Shown one piece after another: positions 44,707-51,702 of a stretch of DNA of 64,000 nucleotides. The DNA lies in assembly GCA_944392545.1 (NCBI GenBank), contig CALXWW010000001.1:89210-153209 (forward strand). The letters are read 5' to 3'. Every line of letters begins with the position of its first letter. Within the stretch, counting starts at the first letter, position 1. This DNA comes from an uncultured Clostridia bacterium (lineage in GTDB: Bacteria; Bacillota; Clostridia; TANB77; CAG-508). Made by a program: the position numbers and the translations under genes. Under the pieces are notes generated by a model. The model was not told where the DNA came from. It worked only from the letters and a program-made list of their open reading frames with translations, and did no database searches.

Positions 44707-45668
44707 TACATTTTAGTTCCAAAATATGTTTCTATCCCTTCCCAGTCAGGTGCAGGTGCATCATCAAAATACGCTGGATAATTTATAATCCAATAATCAA
44801 AGTCATGTATTTGTTTGTGTATTTCAAATAATTCTGCTATATCTTTATTTTCCATTGCTTTATTTAATTTTTCATAAATACTATTAAATATTTCTTTTGT
44901 TTCTTCATCTTTTATTATATTAGCAATGTCTATAATATTATTTGCTACAGTTCTAAAACAACTGTCTTTTGAAAATTCTAATTCTTCGCCAGTTGGCTCT
45001 GTTATAATTTCTGCTTCATTATATAAATTCCAATATATGCTATTTGATTGCTTTAAGTTTTTTGTTCCATTAATTAGTAAAAATTCCATTGTAGTATGTG
45101 CGTTTCTTAATTTTGTATTTATTTCTTTCCTTTCGTTTTCTGAAAGTCCACTTAATGCTTTTTCTTGCATTGTTACACATTTTTCTTCACTTGGTAATTC
45201 TAAATCACTATTATGTAAGTAATATGTTGGATTCAATATACTTATTAAGTTCTTGTATAATTCACTATTTGCCTGATATTCTGTTTCACTTAGTTTTATA
45301 CTATTATTTTCATATATTGTTAACTGCTTTTCTTCTTCATTATTATATATTTTTATTTCTATATAATTTTCTTCGCTCGTATTCTCATATAACTTATTTA
45401 ATTCTTGATTTTCTAATAATTCTATAATTTTATTAATTTTATCTTGATTTATTATATTGTACAAATCTTCTTTTTGACTTGCATTTTCTTCATAAATATT
45501 TTTACAAATTATTTTAGTTGCATTTTCTATGATTATTTTATTTTCTATGTTACTTAAATCATCATTAATATTTTCTATATTTTCATCGTTTTTTGTTAAA
45601 AAGAATATCATAGTTCCTAATAGTGCAACAACTATAATTATAATAATTCCTATTACTAATTTTTTCAT
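44706..45668 (-). CDS. Membrane-anchored hypothetical protein
   Basis: 320 residues: an N-terminal membrane helix (LVIGIIIIIVVALLGTMIFF, residues 3-23) followed by an acidic extracytoplasmic domain rich in Glu, Asn and Ile with helical repeats (KIIELLENQELNKLYENTSE). The C-terminus ends in YFDDAPAPDWEGIETYFGTK. No Cys lipobox. No family recognised. It is the last gene on the minus strand before the lysin cassette and lies 85 bases after the Spo0A-C-like gene. A sensor or wall-facing role is speculative. Confidence 0.6.
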   Translation of the reverse strand: MKKLVIGIIIIIVVALLGTMIFFLTKNDENIENINDDLSNIENKIIIENATKIICKNIYEENASQKEDLYNIINQDKINKIIELLENQELNKLYENTSEENYIEIKIYNNEEEKQLTIYENNSIKLSETEYQANSELYKNLISILNPTYYLHNSDLELPSEEKCVTMQEKALSGLSENERKEINTKLRNAHTTMEFLLINGTKNLKQSNSIYWNLYNEAEIITEPTGEELEFSKDSCFRTVANNIIDIANIIKDEETKEIFNSIYEKLNKAMENKDIAELFEIHKQIHDFDYWIINYPAYFDDAPAPDWEGIETYFGTKM

Positions 45669-45753
45669 ATAATCCTCCTATAAATAATATTGGTATTATT
45701 TTCCATACAAGTATATGATACCATATTATATATATACTTTCAATATATTTTCT

Positions 45754-46104
45754 TTATTTAAAATAATTCTCAACTATTGTCGTTATAAACATTTTTGGTG
45801 TTACTCTTTCTTTTTCTTCTATATAAAAATAGTGAGTAATATATTTTATATCTGTATTTATAAACATAGTCTCAATGCTTTTCTCAATGTTCCACTTAAT
45901 CTTTTTCTTATCTATCATTAGTTCTTTTTCTATCTTGTTATATAATCTATTGTTTAAGTTCTCTATTAATAATTCATCTTGTATTCCATATTTTATTGCT
46001 ATCTTTAAATACTTGTATCCTAGGCTAGTTTTGTTAAATTTAAATTTGTTAAGTTCTGCATCTATATAATTATTTATATCATTTTCATTCATATCAAAGC
46101 TCAC
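45754..46104 (-). CDS. Stand-alone protein resembling the Spo0A DNA-binding domain
   Basis: 116 residues with no receiver. The pattern NNYIDAELNKFKFNKTSLGY, KYLKIAIKYGIQDELLIENL, KKIKWNIEKSIETMF and RVTPKMFITTIVENYF aligns by eye with the Spo0A C-terminal domain (Spo0A: [51 protein letters not shown]). It would be a constitutive DNA binder. It starts three bases after the holin stop, so the two are one operon. With the response regulator at 37352 the element carries two members of this family. The match is by eye; a profile search would settle it. Confidence 0.6.
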   Translation of the reverse strand: MSFDMNENDINNYIDAELNKFKFNKTSLGYKYLKIAIKYGIQDELLIENLNNRLYNKIEKELMIDKKKIKWNIEKSIETMFINTDIKYITHYFYIEEKERVTPKMFITTIVENYFK

Positions 46105-46107
46105 ATC

Positions 46108-46602
46108 CTATTCCTTTTTATTTTGTTCATCTTTTTTGACTTCAACTTCTTCAGCATTTTTTTCAATAATATTTTGGATAACTTCTAGTCCTTTTATCAA
46201 AAAATTCGGCAAATTAACTCCTACTTCACTTAAATTTTCTAATATACTTCTAAATTCGTTTATTATCAAACATCCTAATGTAAACCATCCAAAAAGTACT
46301 ACAAAGTCAATATCTATATTAATTAAATAACCTAAATTTGATAACATATAAGAGGCCAAAAAAGTTATTAATATTAATATCCAATATCCTACTTTCTTTA
46401 CAATTCCTGTTAATCCTTTTGATGAACTTTCTGTTTTAGTTATCCTTGCTTTAATAATTCCAGTTATAAAATCTACTACGTTAAGAACCAGATAACCTAA
46501 AAAAAGAACTCTTTGACCACTAAAGAGTTCTGATATTCCAATAATGATAGCACTAAAAATTGAGTTTACAATATTAAAAAATTTCAAAATGTTATCACTC
46601 AT
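46108..46602 (-). CDS. Phage-type holin (toxin secretion/lysis family)
   Basis: A 164-residue protein with three or four membrane helices and the holin 4_1 family signature RVLFLGYLVLNVVDFITGII, KGLTGIVKKVGYWILILITF, and a charged C-terminal tail (KNAEEVEVKKDEQNKKE). Holins open the membrane so that signal-less endolysins reach the wall; the GH25 and DUF1906 proteins are the natural clients here. The related BhlA/TcdE group also exports toxins. It is the first gene of an operon with the Spo0A-C-like protein. Confidence 0.85.
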   Translation of the reverse strand: MSDNILKFFNIVNSIFSAIIIGISELFSGQRVLFLGYLVLNVVDFITGIIKARITKTESSSKGLTGIVKKVGYWILILITFLASYMLSNLGYLINIDIDFVVLFGWFTLGCLIINEFRSILENLSEVGVNLPNFLIKGLEVIQNIIEKNAEEVEVKKDEQNKKE

Positions 46603-46619
46603 ATATTTTCTCCTTTCAT

Positions 46620-46655
46620 ATATAAAAGCAAAATAATAACTATATGCTTTTATAT
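46620..46655 (-). terminator. Hairpin upstream of the holin
   Basis: Arms ATATAAAAGCA and TGCTTTTATAT, 14-base loop, located between the decayed gene at 46737-47152 and the holin ribosome site (GAAAGGAG). It may terminate upstream transcription or form a leader hairpin of the holin mRNA. Confidence 0.4.
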
Positions 46656-46736
46656 AATAATTATTTTTTATTTATTTTTTGAACTATTTTTAATTCTGGA
46701 TATACACAGTAAACAAAAGGATTTTTACACACTACA

Positions 46737-47152
46737 TTAGAAATATACTTCATCTTGAAATAACAGTATAAATTTATCAGCTTCCGGTATAATAGATGAT
46801 TCAATGCGTAGTGATTTTAATACTCCTAGCTTATCTGTTTTATCGGTTACAATTATGTCATATAACATATTGTTCTGCGTTAGAAAAGTAATATATGTTG
46901 GGTCATACCCTTTATGATAGTGTTTTAGTCTTTTTTTATATCTACATAAGACATCTAAAGCATATATCATCTTCATATCAATAGTAGCTTTATTATATAC
47001 AATAATTTCTCCTTTTTACTCACAAAATCACTTTGTAAAATATCCTTAAAATTATTATTTGTCATATCGAATAATATTCGTAATTGCTTTAATGTAAAAC
47101 ATCCGAAATCTTATATGAAATTTATTATTTTTACTTTTTCATCATTTAACAT
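46737..47152 (-). pseudogene. Decayed DUF5697-like helical DNA-binding protein gene
   Basis: The frame from ATG 47152 (GGAGGGATT upstream) reads MLNDEKVKIINFI, then TAA, then continues in the same frame as DFGCFTLKQLRILFDMTNNN to KKEKLLY. A two-base excess (TATATAATA) then shifts it into the frame of the 79-codon ORF (MKMIYALDVLCRYKKRL ... LLFQDEVYF, stop 46737). Reading through both lesions gives one coherent protein of about 138 residues with a winged-helix-like N-terminus, similar in style to DUF5697 proteins of clostridial mobile elements. The nonsense codon and the frameshift mean no complete product is expected. Confidence 0.6.
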
Positions 47153-47162
47153 ATAATCCCTC

Positions 47163-47905
47163 CTATATTATTCTCATTAAATAACCATATATAAATTTCT
47201 TATCTTCATTAATTTCTGTTATCTTTATCAACACTTTATCCATATAGTGTGGAAAATTATTGGATCTTGCTGGTACTCTTACAAGAACTGTTACTTGTGT
47301 ACTATTTAATTGTTCTAATATTCCAGAATTATTTTTTGGAAATGCAATTATAATTCCTATATATTCTCCACCTACAGATATGTATTTTCGTATGTTTTTA
47401 AATGGGTTTTCTTCAAATTCTTTTGCAGATAATTCAATTATACCATTTTCTATGTCCACCTTTTTTATGCTAAACCTTTAGATAATCTCCCCTCTTGTAA
47501 AGTTCCTTGCAGTTTTAGTTCTTCATGCTTTATTATTATCTCTTTTCCATATAAATCTACAACTATATGCTTTATACCAATTCCAACAATTCGTACTCTT
47601 AATGTATCATTTTTCTTTATCTTTGGTAGTTCTATTTGTGAACGAAGACTCATTGCATCTATTCTAGTATAATAAAATCTATTTCTGCACCAAGAATACC
47701 TCTTATTATAGATTTGATTTGTTTATTTGTTACTAAATGTATAATTGGTACTAAAATTTTTACATCTCTATACCATAAAATGGCACAAGGTATGTATTTA
47801 TCTTTGAGCTTGTAATATTCATCTTCTATTCCAGTTATCGTACCAAGTAAGTATTCTTTTTTCTTCTTTACTTCTTATTATTTCTTTTATATCTAAATTT
47901 TCCAA
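47163..47905 (-). pseudogene. Decayed S1/OB-like protein gene, broken in several places
   Basis: Four fragments in different frames read as one protein. A start at TTG 47905 gives ENLDIKEIIRSKEEK, then a one-base shift in an A run leads to EYLLGTITGIEDEYYKLKDK through GAEIDFIILE and a stop at 47659. A second part, SLRSQIELPKIKKNDTLRVR (ATG 47653), leads to the typical OB strand KHIVVDLYGKEIIIK. After another shift ELYKRGDYLKV is followed by TAG, and from there VDIENGIIELSAKEFEENPF runs to YGYLMRII (stop 47163). The strand pattern resembles S1-type RNA-binding folds, a guess. Each piece is still readable, so decay is recent. Confidence 0.65.
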
Positions 47906-47926
47906 TTTTTCGCCACCCAAAAAAAC

Positions 47927-47948
47927 ATCTACCTATTTTTAGGTAAAT
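47927..47948 (-). terminator. Terminator after the FtsW/RodA-like gene
   Basis: A nine-base stem (ATCTACCTA with TAGGTAAAT, one G-T pair) with a TTTT loop and seven T residues following on the minus strand, about 75 bases past the stop. Confidence 0.8.
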
Positions 47949-48022
47949 GCTTATGTTATTTATTCAATTTATGAACGCACTTTAAATAGAAATTATAAAT
48001 TATCACTAACTTATATAAATTT

Positions 48023-49360
48023 TCATTTCATTTTTTTTAAAATTATATTCTTACTTCTATACACAGAGAAGACTAACGATATACATACCATATTAGCAAT
48101 TAAATTTGCACCACCATACGAAATAAATGGTATATTAAAGTTAGCTTGTATTCCTAAATTTAAATTCATTAATATATTACATATACTTTGCAAAATAAAC
48201 ATAGTTGCAATTCCTATAATAATATTTTTGCCATATATGTCTTTAACTTTTATTGCATTTATAATTAGTTTTATACTTAATAATGCAACTATTAGTATCA
48301 TTAATCCACTTGTAATCCAACCATAGTGAGCTAACATTGATATTAAAGCATAATTTGTTCCTTCATCAAATATGTTTAGAGCATTACCCATATTTTCTGA
48401 TTCTCCTATCAATTGAGCGGAATTAATTATTAAGTTTTGATTTGTTCCTATCCAACCTGCACCATTTGGATCACTTTCAGGATTAAATGATGCTGTTATT
48501 CTATTAAGCCTAAACAGACCTAAAGGAGAATTTACCATTATAATAACACTAATAAAAATTAATACTACTGGTACTCCCCATAGCAGACCTATGTTTCTTT
48601 TTATATTTTTATTTATTTGTAATAATTTTCTTGTCGCAAGTATTAAATATGTTAAACATACTATAAATGCTGTTACTAGAGATGGTATTAAACTCAACAA
48701 ATATAAAGAAAAAATGCTACTTATTATTATTTTAATGATATTTATATTAACTTTTTCTCTACTTTCCTTGTTAATATTTTCTAAAAAGCCTACAAATGAA
48801 AGAATATACAATGGCATAGCAATGACACTAGGTGAAAACATATATGTTCCTATTCTAAAATGTGAAACTCCTCTCAAATTCGTTCCAAAAGTTATTGAAA
48901 CTATTATACTTAAAGATGCAATTATAAAAAGTTTCTTAGAATGTTTTAACAAATTCCTATAATCTACAAAATAACATATCACACTTAATATTATTCCTAT
49001 AACCATAAAAGCTATATATTTAATCATTACATTGATTTCATTATTTTGTGATATATTAGACGATCTTGTGAATGTAACTAACAGGCTAAATCCTAAAACA
49101 ATTATCATAATGATTAATAATTTCCAATCTAGTTTTGGCTTGTGAATCTTATTAAGTTTAAGTCCAATCTCCTTTGGATTTCCCATTTGTTCAACTGCTT
49201 TATCTTCTGCCTTATTACTTTCTAATCCTTTATCGATGTATTCTTGTTTAATCTCATTTATATGATTTTTTAATTCTTCTGCTATATCATTTCTTATCGG
49301 CTTATATTTTATTTCATTACATAATAAATCTAAAAAAGTATTAATATTCAAATAAAGCAC
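48023..49360 (-). CDS. FtsW/RodA/SpoVE-family membrane protein with DUF1700-like prefix
   Basis: A 445-residue protein. Residues 1-75 are a soluble helical prefix of the DUF1700/permease-prefix type (AVEQMGNPKEIGLKLNKIHK). The rest has about ten membrane helices of the SEDS family with FRIGTYMFSPSVIAMPLYIL, GLFRLNRITASFNPESDPNG and the late ANFNIPFISYGGANLIANM. SEDS proteins are peptidoglycan glycosyltransferases working with a class B PBP; none is encoded in the element. The start overlaps the PadR gene by 20 bases, so both are one operon with a terminator after this gene. SpoVE is the sporulation-specific SEDS protein, a possible link with the Spo0A-like genes. Confidence 0.88.
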   Translation of the reverse strand: MLYLNINTFLDLLCNEIKYKPIRNDIAEELKNHINEIKQEYIDKGLESNKAEDKAVEQMGNPKEIGLKLNKIHKPKLDWKLLIIMIIVLGFSLLVTFTRSSNISQNNEINVMIKYIAFMVIGIILSVICYFVDYRNLLKHSKKLFIIASLSIIVSITFGTNLRGVSHFRIGTYMFSPSVIAMPLYILSFVGFLENINKESREKVNINIIKIIISSIFSLYLLSLIPSLVTAFIVCLTYLILATRKLLQINKNIKRNIGLLWGVPVVLIFISVIIMVNSPLGLFRLNRITASFNPESDPNGAGWIGTNQNLIINSAQLIGESENMGNALNIFDEGTNYALISMLAHYGWITSGLMILIVALLSIKLIINAIKVKDIYGKNIIIGIATMFILQSICNILMNLNLGIQANFNIPFISYGGANLIANMVCISLVFSVYRSKNIILKKMK

Positions 49361-49679
49361 CTCCTATTACTTGATTTACACCTGTAGTATAGATTTTCCA
49401 TTCTTCTTTTTTTGATTTTAAGATTTTTCTACCTTCTTTAGTAATAGAATAATACTTTCTTTTTTTGCTTGTGCTTTCATCCCAATATGATGAAATATAA
49501 TTCTGTTCTTCTAACAAATGTAAAATTGGATATAATGTTCCTTCTTTTAATTCAAATATATTATTAGATTTTTTTTCTAATTCTTTAATCATTTGATAGC
49601 CATACATATTTTTTTCTTCTAATATACTTAATATGAGCATACTTGTACTCCCTTTTAATAATTCTTTGTTAACTTTCAT
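49341..49679 (-). CDS. PadR-family transcriptional repressor
   Basis: 112 residues with the PadR winged helix: STSMLILSILEEKNMYGYQM, IKELEKKSNNIFELKEGTLY, PILHLLEEQNYISSYW, followed by the wing SKKRKYYSITKEGRKILK. The family represses its own operon and neighbouring membrane genes. An inverted repeat overlaps its promoter (49691-49745). It overlaps the SEDS gene and probably regulates it. The inducer is unknown. Confidence 0.93.
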   Translation of the reverse strand: MKVNKELLKGSTSMLILSILEEKNMYGYQMIKELEKKSNNIFELKEGTLYPILHLLEEQNYISSYWDESTSKKRKYYSITKEGRKILKSKKEEWKIYTTGVNQVIGGALFEY

Positions 49680-49690
49680 TTCTTCCTCCT

Positions 49691-49745
49691 TACCTAGATT
49701 TACTATGCATACTTACATTGTATATCTAGGTATATTGTTTGTCAA
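49691..49745 (-). promoter_or_regulatory. Promoter and PadR operator
   Basis: TTGACA (49745-49740), a 17-base spacer and TACAAT (49722-49717). The inverted repeat TACCTAGAT (49691-49699) and ATCTAGGTA (49724-49732) places one arm in the spacer and the other at the start of transcription and ribosome site (AAGGAGG). This is a textbook arrangement for autorepression by PadR. Confidence 0.8.
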
Positions 49746-49759
49746 TACATTTTAAAAAA

Positions 49760-49787
49760 AAGATTAGTTTTTTCTAAAACTAATCTT
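49760..49787 (-). terminator. Terminator of the right-end operon
   Basis: A perfect 12-bp stem (AAGATTAGTTTT and complement) with a TTCT loop and eight T residues on the minus strand. It overlaps the last codons of the 58-residue gene. Confidence 0.85.
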
Positions 49788-49956
49788 TTCGACAACTTAT
49801 ATTATGAAAAACAAAATCAATTATCAAGATAGCTATTCCTGTTGTTGCCCCTTCTGTTGCAAATACTGTACTTACATTTGTTAAAAGTATTAAAATTATT
49901 GCTAGTATTGTGAATATTCTTACTACAACTAACTTTTTCTTTGTAGTTAATTTCAC
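49780..49956 (-). CDS. Small membrane protein, 58 residues
   Basis: The frame starts at GTG 49956, 12 bases after GGAG. It encodes a basic head and two hydrophobic segments, LVVVRIFTILAIILILLT and TTGIAILIIDFVFHN, separated by a signal-peptidase-like VFATEG. It could be a membrane hairpin or a small processed peptide. It is the last gene of the right-end operon, its end overlapping the terminator. Function unknown. Confidence 0.55.
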   Translation of the reverse strand: MKLTTKKKLVVVRIFTILAIILILLTNVSTVFATEGATTGIAILIIDFVFHNISCRKD

Positions 49957-50013
49957 AAATTATCATCTCCTATACAGATTGATAGAGCTTTTTTGTATAG
50001 GACACACTATTTT

Positions 50014-50253
50014 TTACATTAGTTCTTTAAAATAATTTAAAACTACCGGTATGCAAAGTAAAAAAATAATACCAATTAAGAGAACTGGTACACTTTTTAA
50101 AAATTTTGATTTTATTGTCTGTGATTTAATGATATATCCTAATATTAGTAACAATAAAGAAATTATTAGTACAATAACTAATACTATGATAAAAGCGATA
50201 AAAAGAAACTCTGTTACTATATTTTCAAAATTGTTCATATAATCTTCTAGCAT
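50014..50253 (-). CDS. Small membrane protein, 79 residues
   Basis: Two strongly hydrophobic helices (EFLFIAFIIVLVIVLIISLL and VPVLLIGIIFLLCIPVV) separated by a short basic loop. Strong GGAGG site. Three bases downstream of the replication-type gene and thus in its operon. It resembles neither a known holin nor a pilin clearly; function unassigned. Confidence 0.65.
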   Translation of the reverse strand: MLEDYMNNFENIVTEFLFIAFIIVLVIVLIISLLLLILGYIIKSQTIKSKFLKSVPVLLIGIIFLLCIPVVLNYFKELM

Positions 50254-50256
50254 TAA

Positions 50257-50940
50257 TTACTGCCTCCTTGTATTAGTTTTAGAATATTCTTTTATTATTG
50301 TTCTTTTATAGTAATTATAAAAGTTACCAATACTTTGTTCTTTAGAAATAATATACAAGTTTATAAGTTCTTGTCTTTCAACTTTCAAAAGCAAGTTTTT
50401 AAATCCACTATTATACAGACAATATAATGTGTATATGATTTTCTTTAGCATTTGTATTTTATCTGCTTGCATAATAGATAAAATATCTGTAGTATATATA
50501 AATTCTAAACGAACTAAAATTGAGTAAAATTCTTTTGAAATTTTGTCGCTATTATTTATAATTAAAATAAATAAATCCTCTATTATTTTATTTATATTAT
50601 TATCCTGTACTTTTTCGTCAATAGGGTATGTATTTTTTTGTATATAGGTTATATCATTTATATAAATTCGTCTTTCCTTAATAACTTTATTGTTATCTCT
50701 TATCATTTCTAGTGTTATATATTGCAATTTTTCTAAATGCGAAATCCATTGAGATACAGTATGCAGTGTTACATTATATAAATTTGCAAAATATCTATTA
50801 CTTGCATAACAATAACCTTTTATATTTGTTAGAGCTGTTATTTCTCCATATAATAATTTTTCTGCTGGTCTTAGATCTTTTGAATATCTTATAGTCGCAG
50901 GAATAACAGCATAATAATTAGATTTATTTTCTTCATTCAC
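50257..50940 (-). CDS. Helix-turn-helix replication-type protein
   Basis: A 227-residue protein starting at GTG 50940. The N-terminal 100 residues (YYAVIPATIRYSKDLRPAEK, LLYGEITALTNIKGYCYASN, RYFANLYNVTLHTVSQWISH) form the winged helix found in phage replisome organisers and plasmid replication initiators. The C-terminal half is helical and unassigned. It may start replication of the excised circle. It overlaps the 39-residue membrane gene by eight bases (GGTGAATGA), so they are coupled. It sits at the right end opposite the recombinase. Confidence 0.78.
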   Translation of the reverse strand: MNEENKSNYYAVIPATIRYSKDLRPAEKLLYGEITALTNIKGYCYASNRYFANLYNVTLHTVSQWISHLEKLQYITLEMIRDNNKVIKERRIYINDITYIQKNTYPIDEKVQDNNINKIIEDLFILIINNSDKISKEFYSILVRLEFIYTTDILSIMQADKIQMLKKIIYTLYCLYNSGFKNLLLKVERQELINLYIISKEQSIGNFYNYYKRTIIKEYSKTNTRRQ

Positions 50941-51052
50941 CGTTTTTCTCCTCTCTTTTCATCATTTTCTTTGCTCTTGCACTACATAAAATTAGAGCAT
51001 ATAAAAAGAGGCTAATGGTAGCCCCTAAAATAAAACATATAAAATATAACAT
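50933..51052 (-). CDS. Tiny membrane protein (39 residues) at the right end
   Basis: ATG 51052 follows AAAGGAGAA. One membrane helix (LYFICFILGATISLFLYALI) and a basic tail (SARAKKMMKREEKNGE), resembling the short DUF3789-type proteins of mobile elements. Its stop overlaps the start of the replication-type gene. It is the first element gene from the right attachment site, 60 bases away. Confidence 0.6.
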   Translation of the reverse strand: MLYFICFILGATISLFLYALILCSARAKKMMKREEKNGE

Positions 51053-51113
51053 TTTCTATTCTCCTTTATTTTTTATAAATTCAAATTATTTTTATCTCGC
51101 ATACCTTTACCAG

Positions 51114-51141
51114 TGTCTACTTTGGAATCTACCTTCTGGTA
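51114..51141. repeat. Right attachment site (inner arm plus core)
   Basis: Arm TGTCTACTTTGGAATC (51114-51129) and core TACCTTCTGGTA (51130-51141). The arm is the inverted complement of the left arm with one mismatch. An attP rebuilt from both ends would be arm-core-arm with dyad symmetry, as expected for a serine recombinase dimer on each side. Confidence 0.88.
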
Positions 51142-51580
51142 TATCATGAAAGCATATTGCTACTGCCAGTGACAATCCAAGTCTTACGGAAGCACCATAT
51201 CCAGAGCCTATTGCCAACCCCTCTGGAAGATTATGTATTGCGAGACCTATACTAACTATTATTCCTGTTTTTAATAATCCATCTTTTACAGTTTTTGTAG
51301 TTTTTTTTAACCTTTTATCCACATATATGTCACATATTATCATCATTATTATTCCTAATAAAATACCTACAAGTGTAGTAAATATATTTGATATTTCTAA
51401 CGCTTCAGGTATTAATTCAAAACAAATAACTGATATCATAAGTCCTGCTGCAAAAGATAGTATAAAACTTAAAAATCTATTAGAAGTTCTATTTAGCTTT
51501 ACACCTATTATACCTCCCAAAGTCGTTCCAAATGTTCCAAAGAAGAGCCCAATTAATGTTGTCTTAATAATATTTTCCAA
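51130..51580 (-). pseudogene. ZIP zinc transporter, N-terminal fragment (interrupted gene)
   Basis: The frame starts at TTG 51580 (GGAAG upstream); a longer TTG start at 51634 is less likely. It encodes about 150 genuine residues of a ZIP transporter, with the helix-4 motif HNLPEGLAIGSGYG and the helix-5 motif HDIPEG, where it meets the element. It continues seven non-native residues (RFQSRHW) to a stop at 51107. The C-terminal part lies 19 kb away at 31828-32114. A terminator after prfA precedes it. The truncated product lacks the last three helices and is unlikely to transport. Confidence 0.9.
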
Positions 51581-51657
51581 AATGTATACTTCCTTTCTTT
51601 TTGCTTTATTACTATATCTATTTTTATCATTCAAACTTTATTCATTAATAAATTTTA

Positions 51658-51700
51658 AAATATCCAACTCTAAAGTTTTTCACTTTAGAATTGGATATTT
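51658..51700 (-). terminator. Terminator after prfA
   Basis: A perfect 19-bp stem with TATCCAACTCTAAAGT and complement, 5-base loop, two bases past the prfA stop. Confidence 0.85.
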
Positions 51701-51702
51701 CT

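Larger units (their letters stand above)
32115..51129. mobile_element. 19.0-kb serine-recombinase integrative element inside a ZIP gene
   Basis: The limits are set by a 12-bp direct repeat at both ends (TACCTTCTGGTA at 32115-32126 and 51130-51141) lying in the same host gene. Imperfect inverted arms sit just inside each copy. A large serine recombinase is the second gene from the left end. The cargo comprises regulators, a sigma-like factor, two Spo0A-type proteins, two lysins, a holin, a PadR/FtsW pair, a replication-type HTH protein and an IS3-family element. Several genes are decayed. No relaxase, mating channel, capsid or tail gene is visible, so self-transfer is doubtful; it may be mobilised in trans or be a remnant. 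Excision by the recombinase would rebuild the ZIP gene exactly. Confidence 0.9.

Noticed and set aside
47840..47870. Programmed frameshift at the A run in the S1/OB-like gene
   Set aside because: The shift needed is +1 and further shifts and stops follow downstream, so decay is the simpler explanation.
49788..49794. TTCGACA (0A-box complement) inside the element
   Set aside because: It falls in the last codons of the 58-residue gene and beside a terminator, with no second box at 10 bp.
36286..50010. Shared 12-mer ATAGTGTGTCCT near 36290 (plus) and near 50005 (minus)
   Set aside because: A repeat of this length is expected by chance in about 19 kb of AT-rich sequence, and the surroundings differ.
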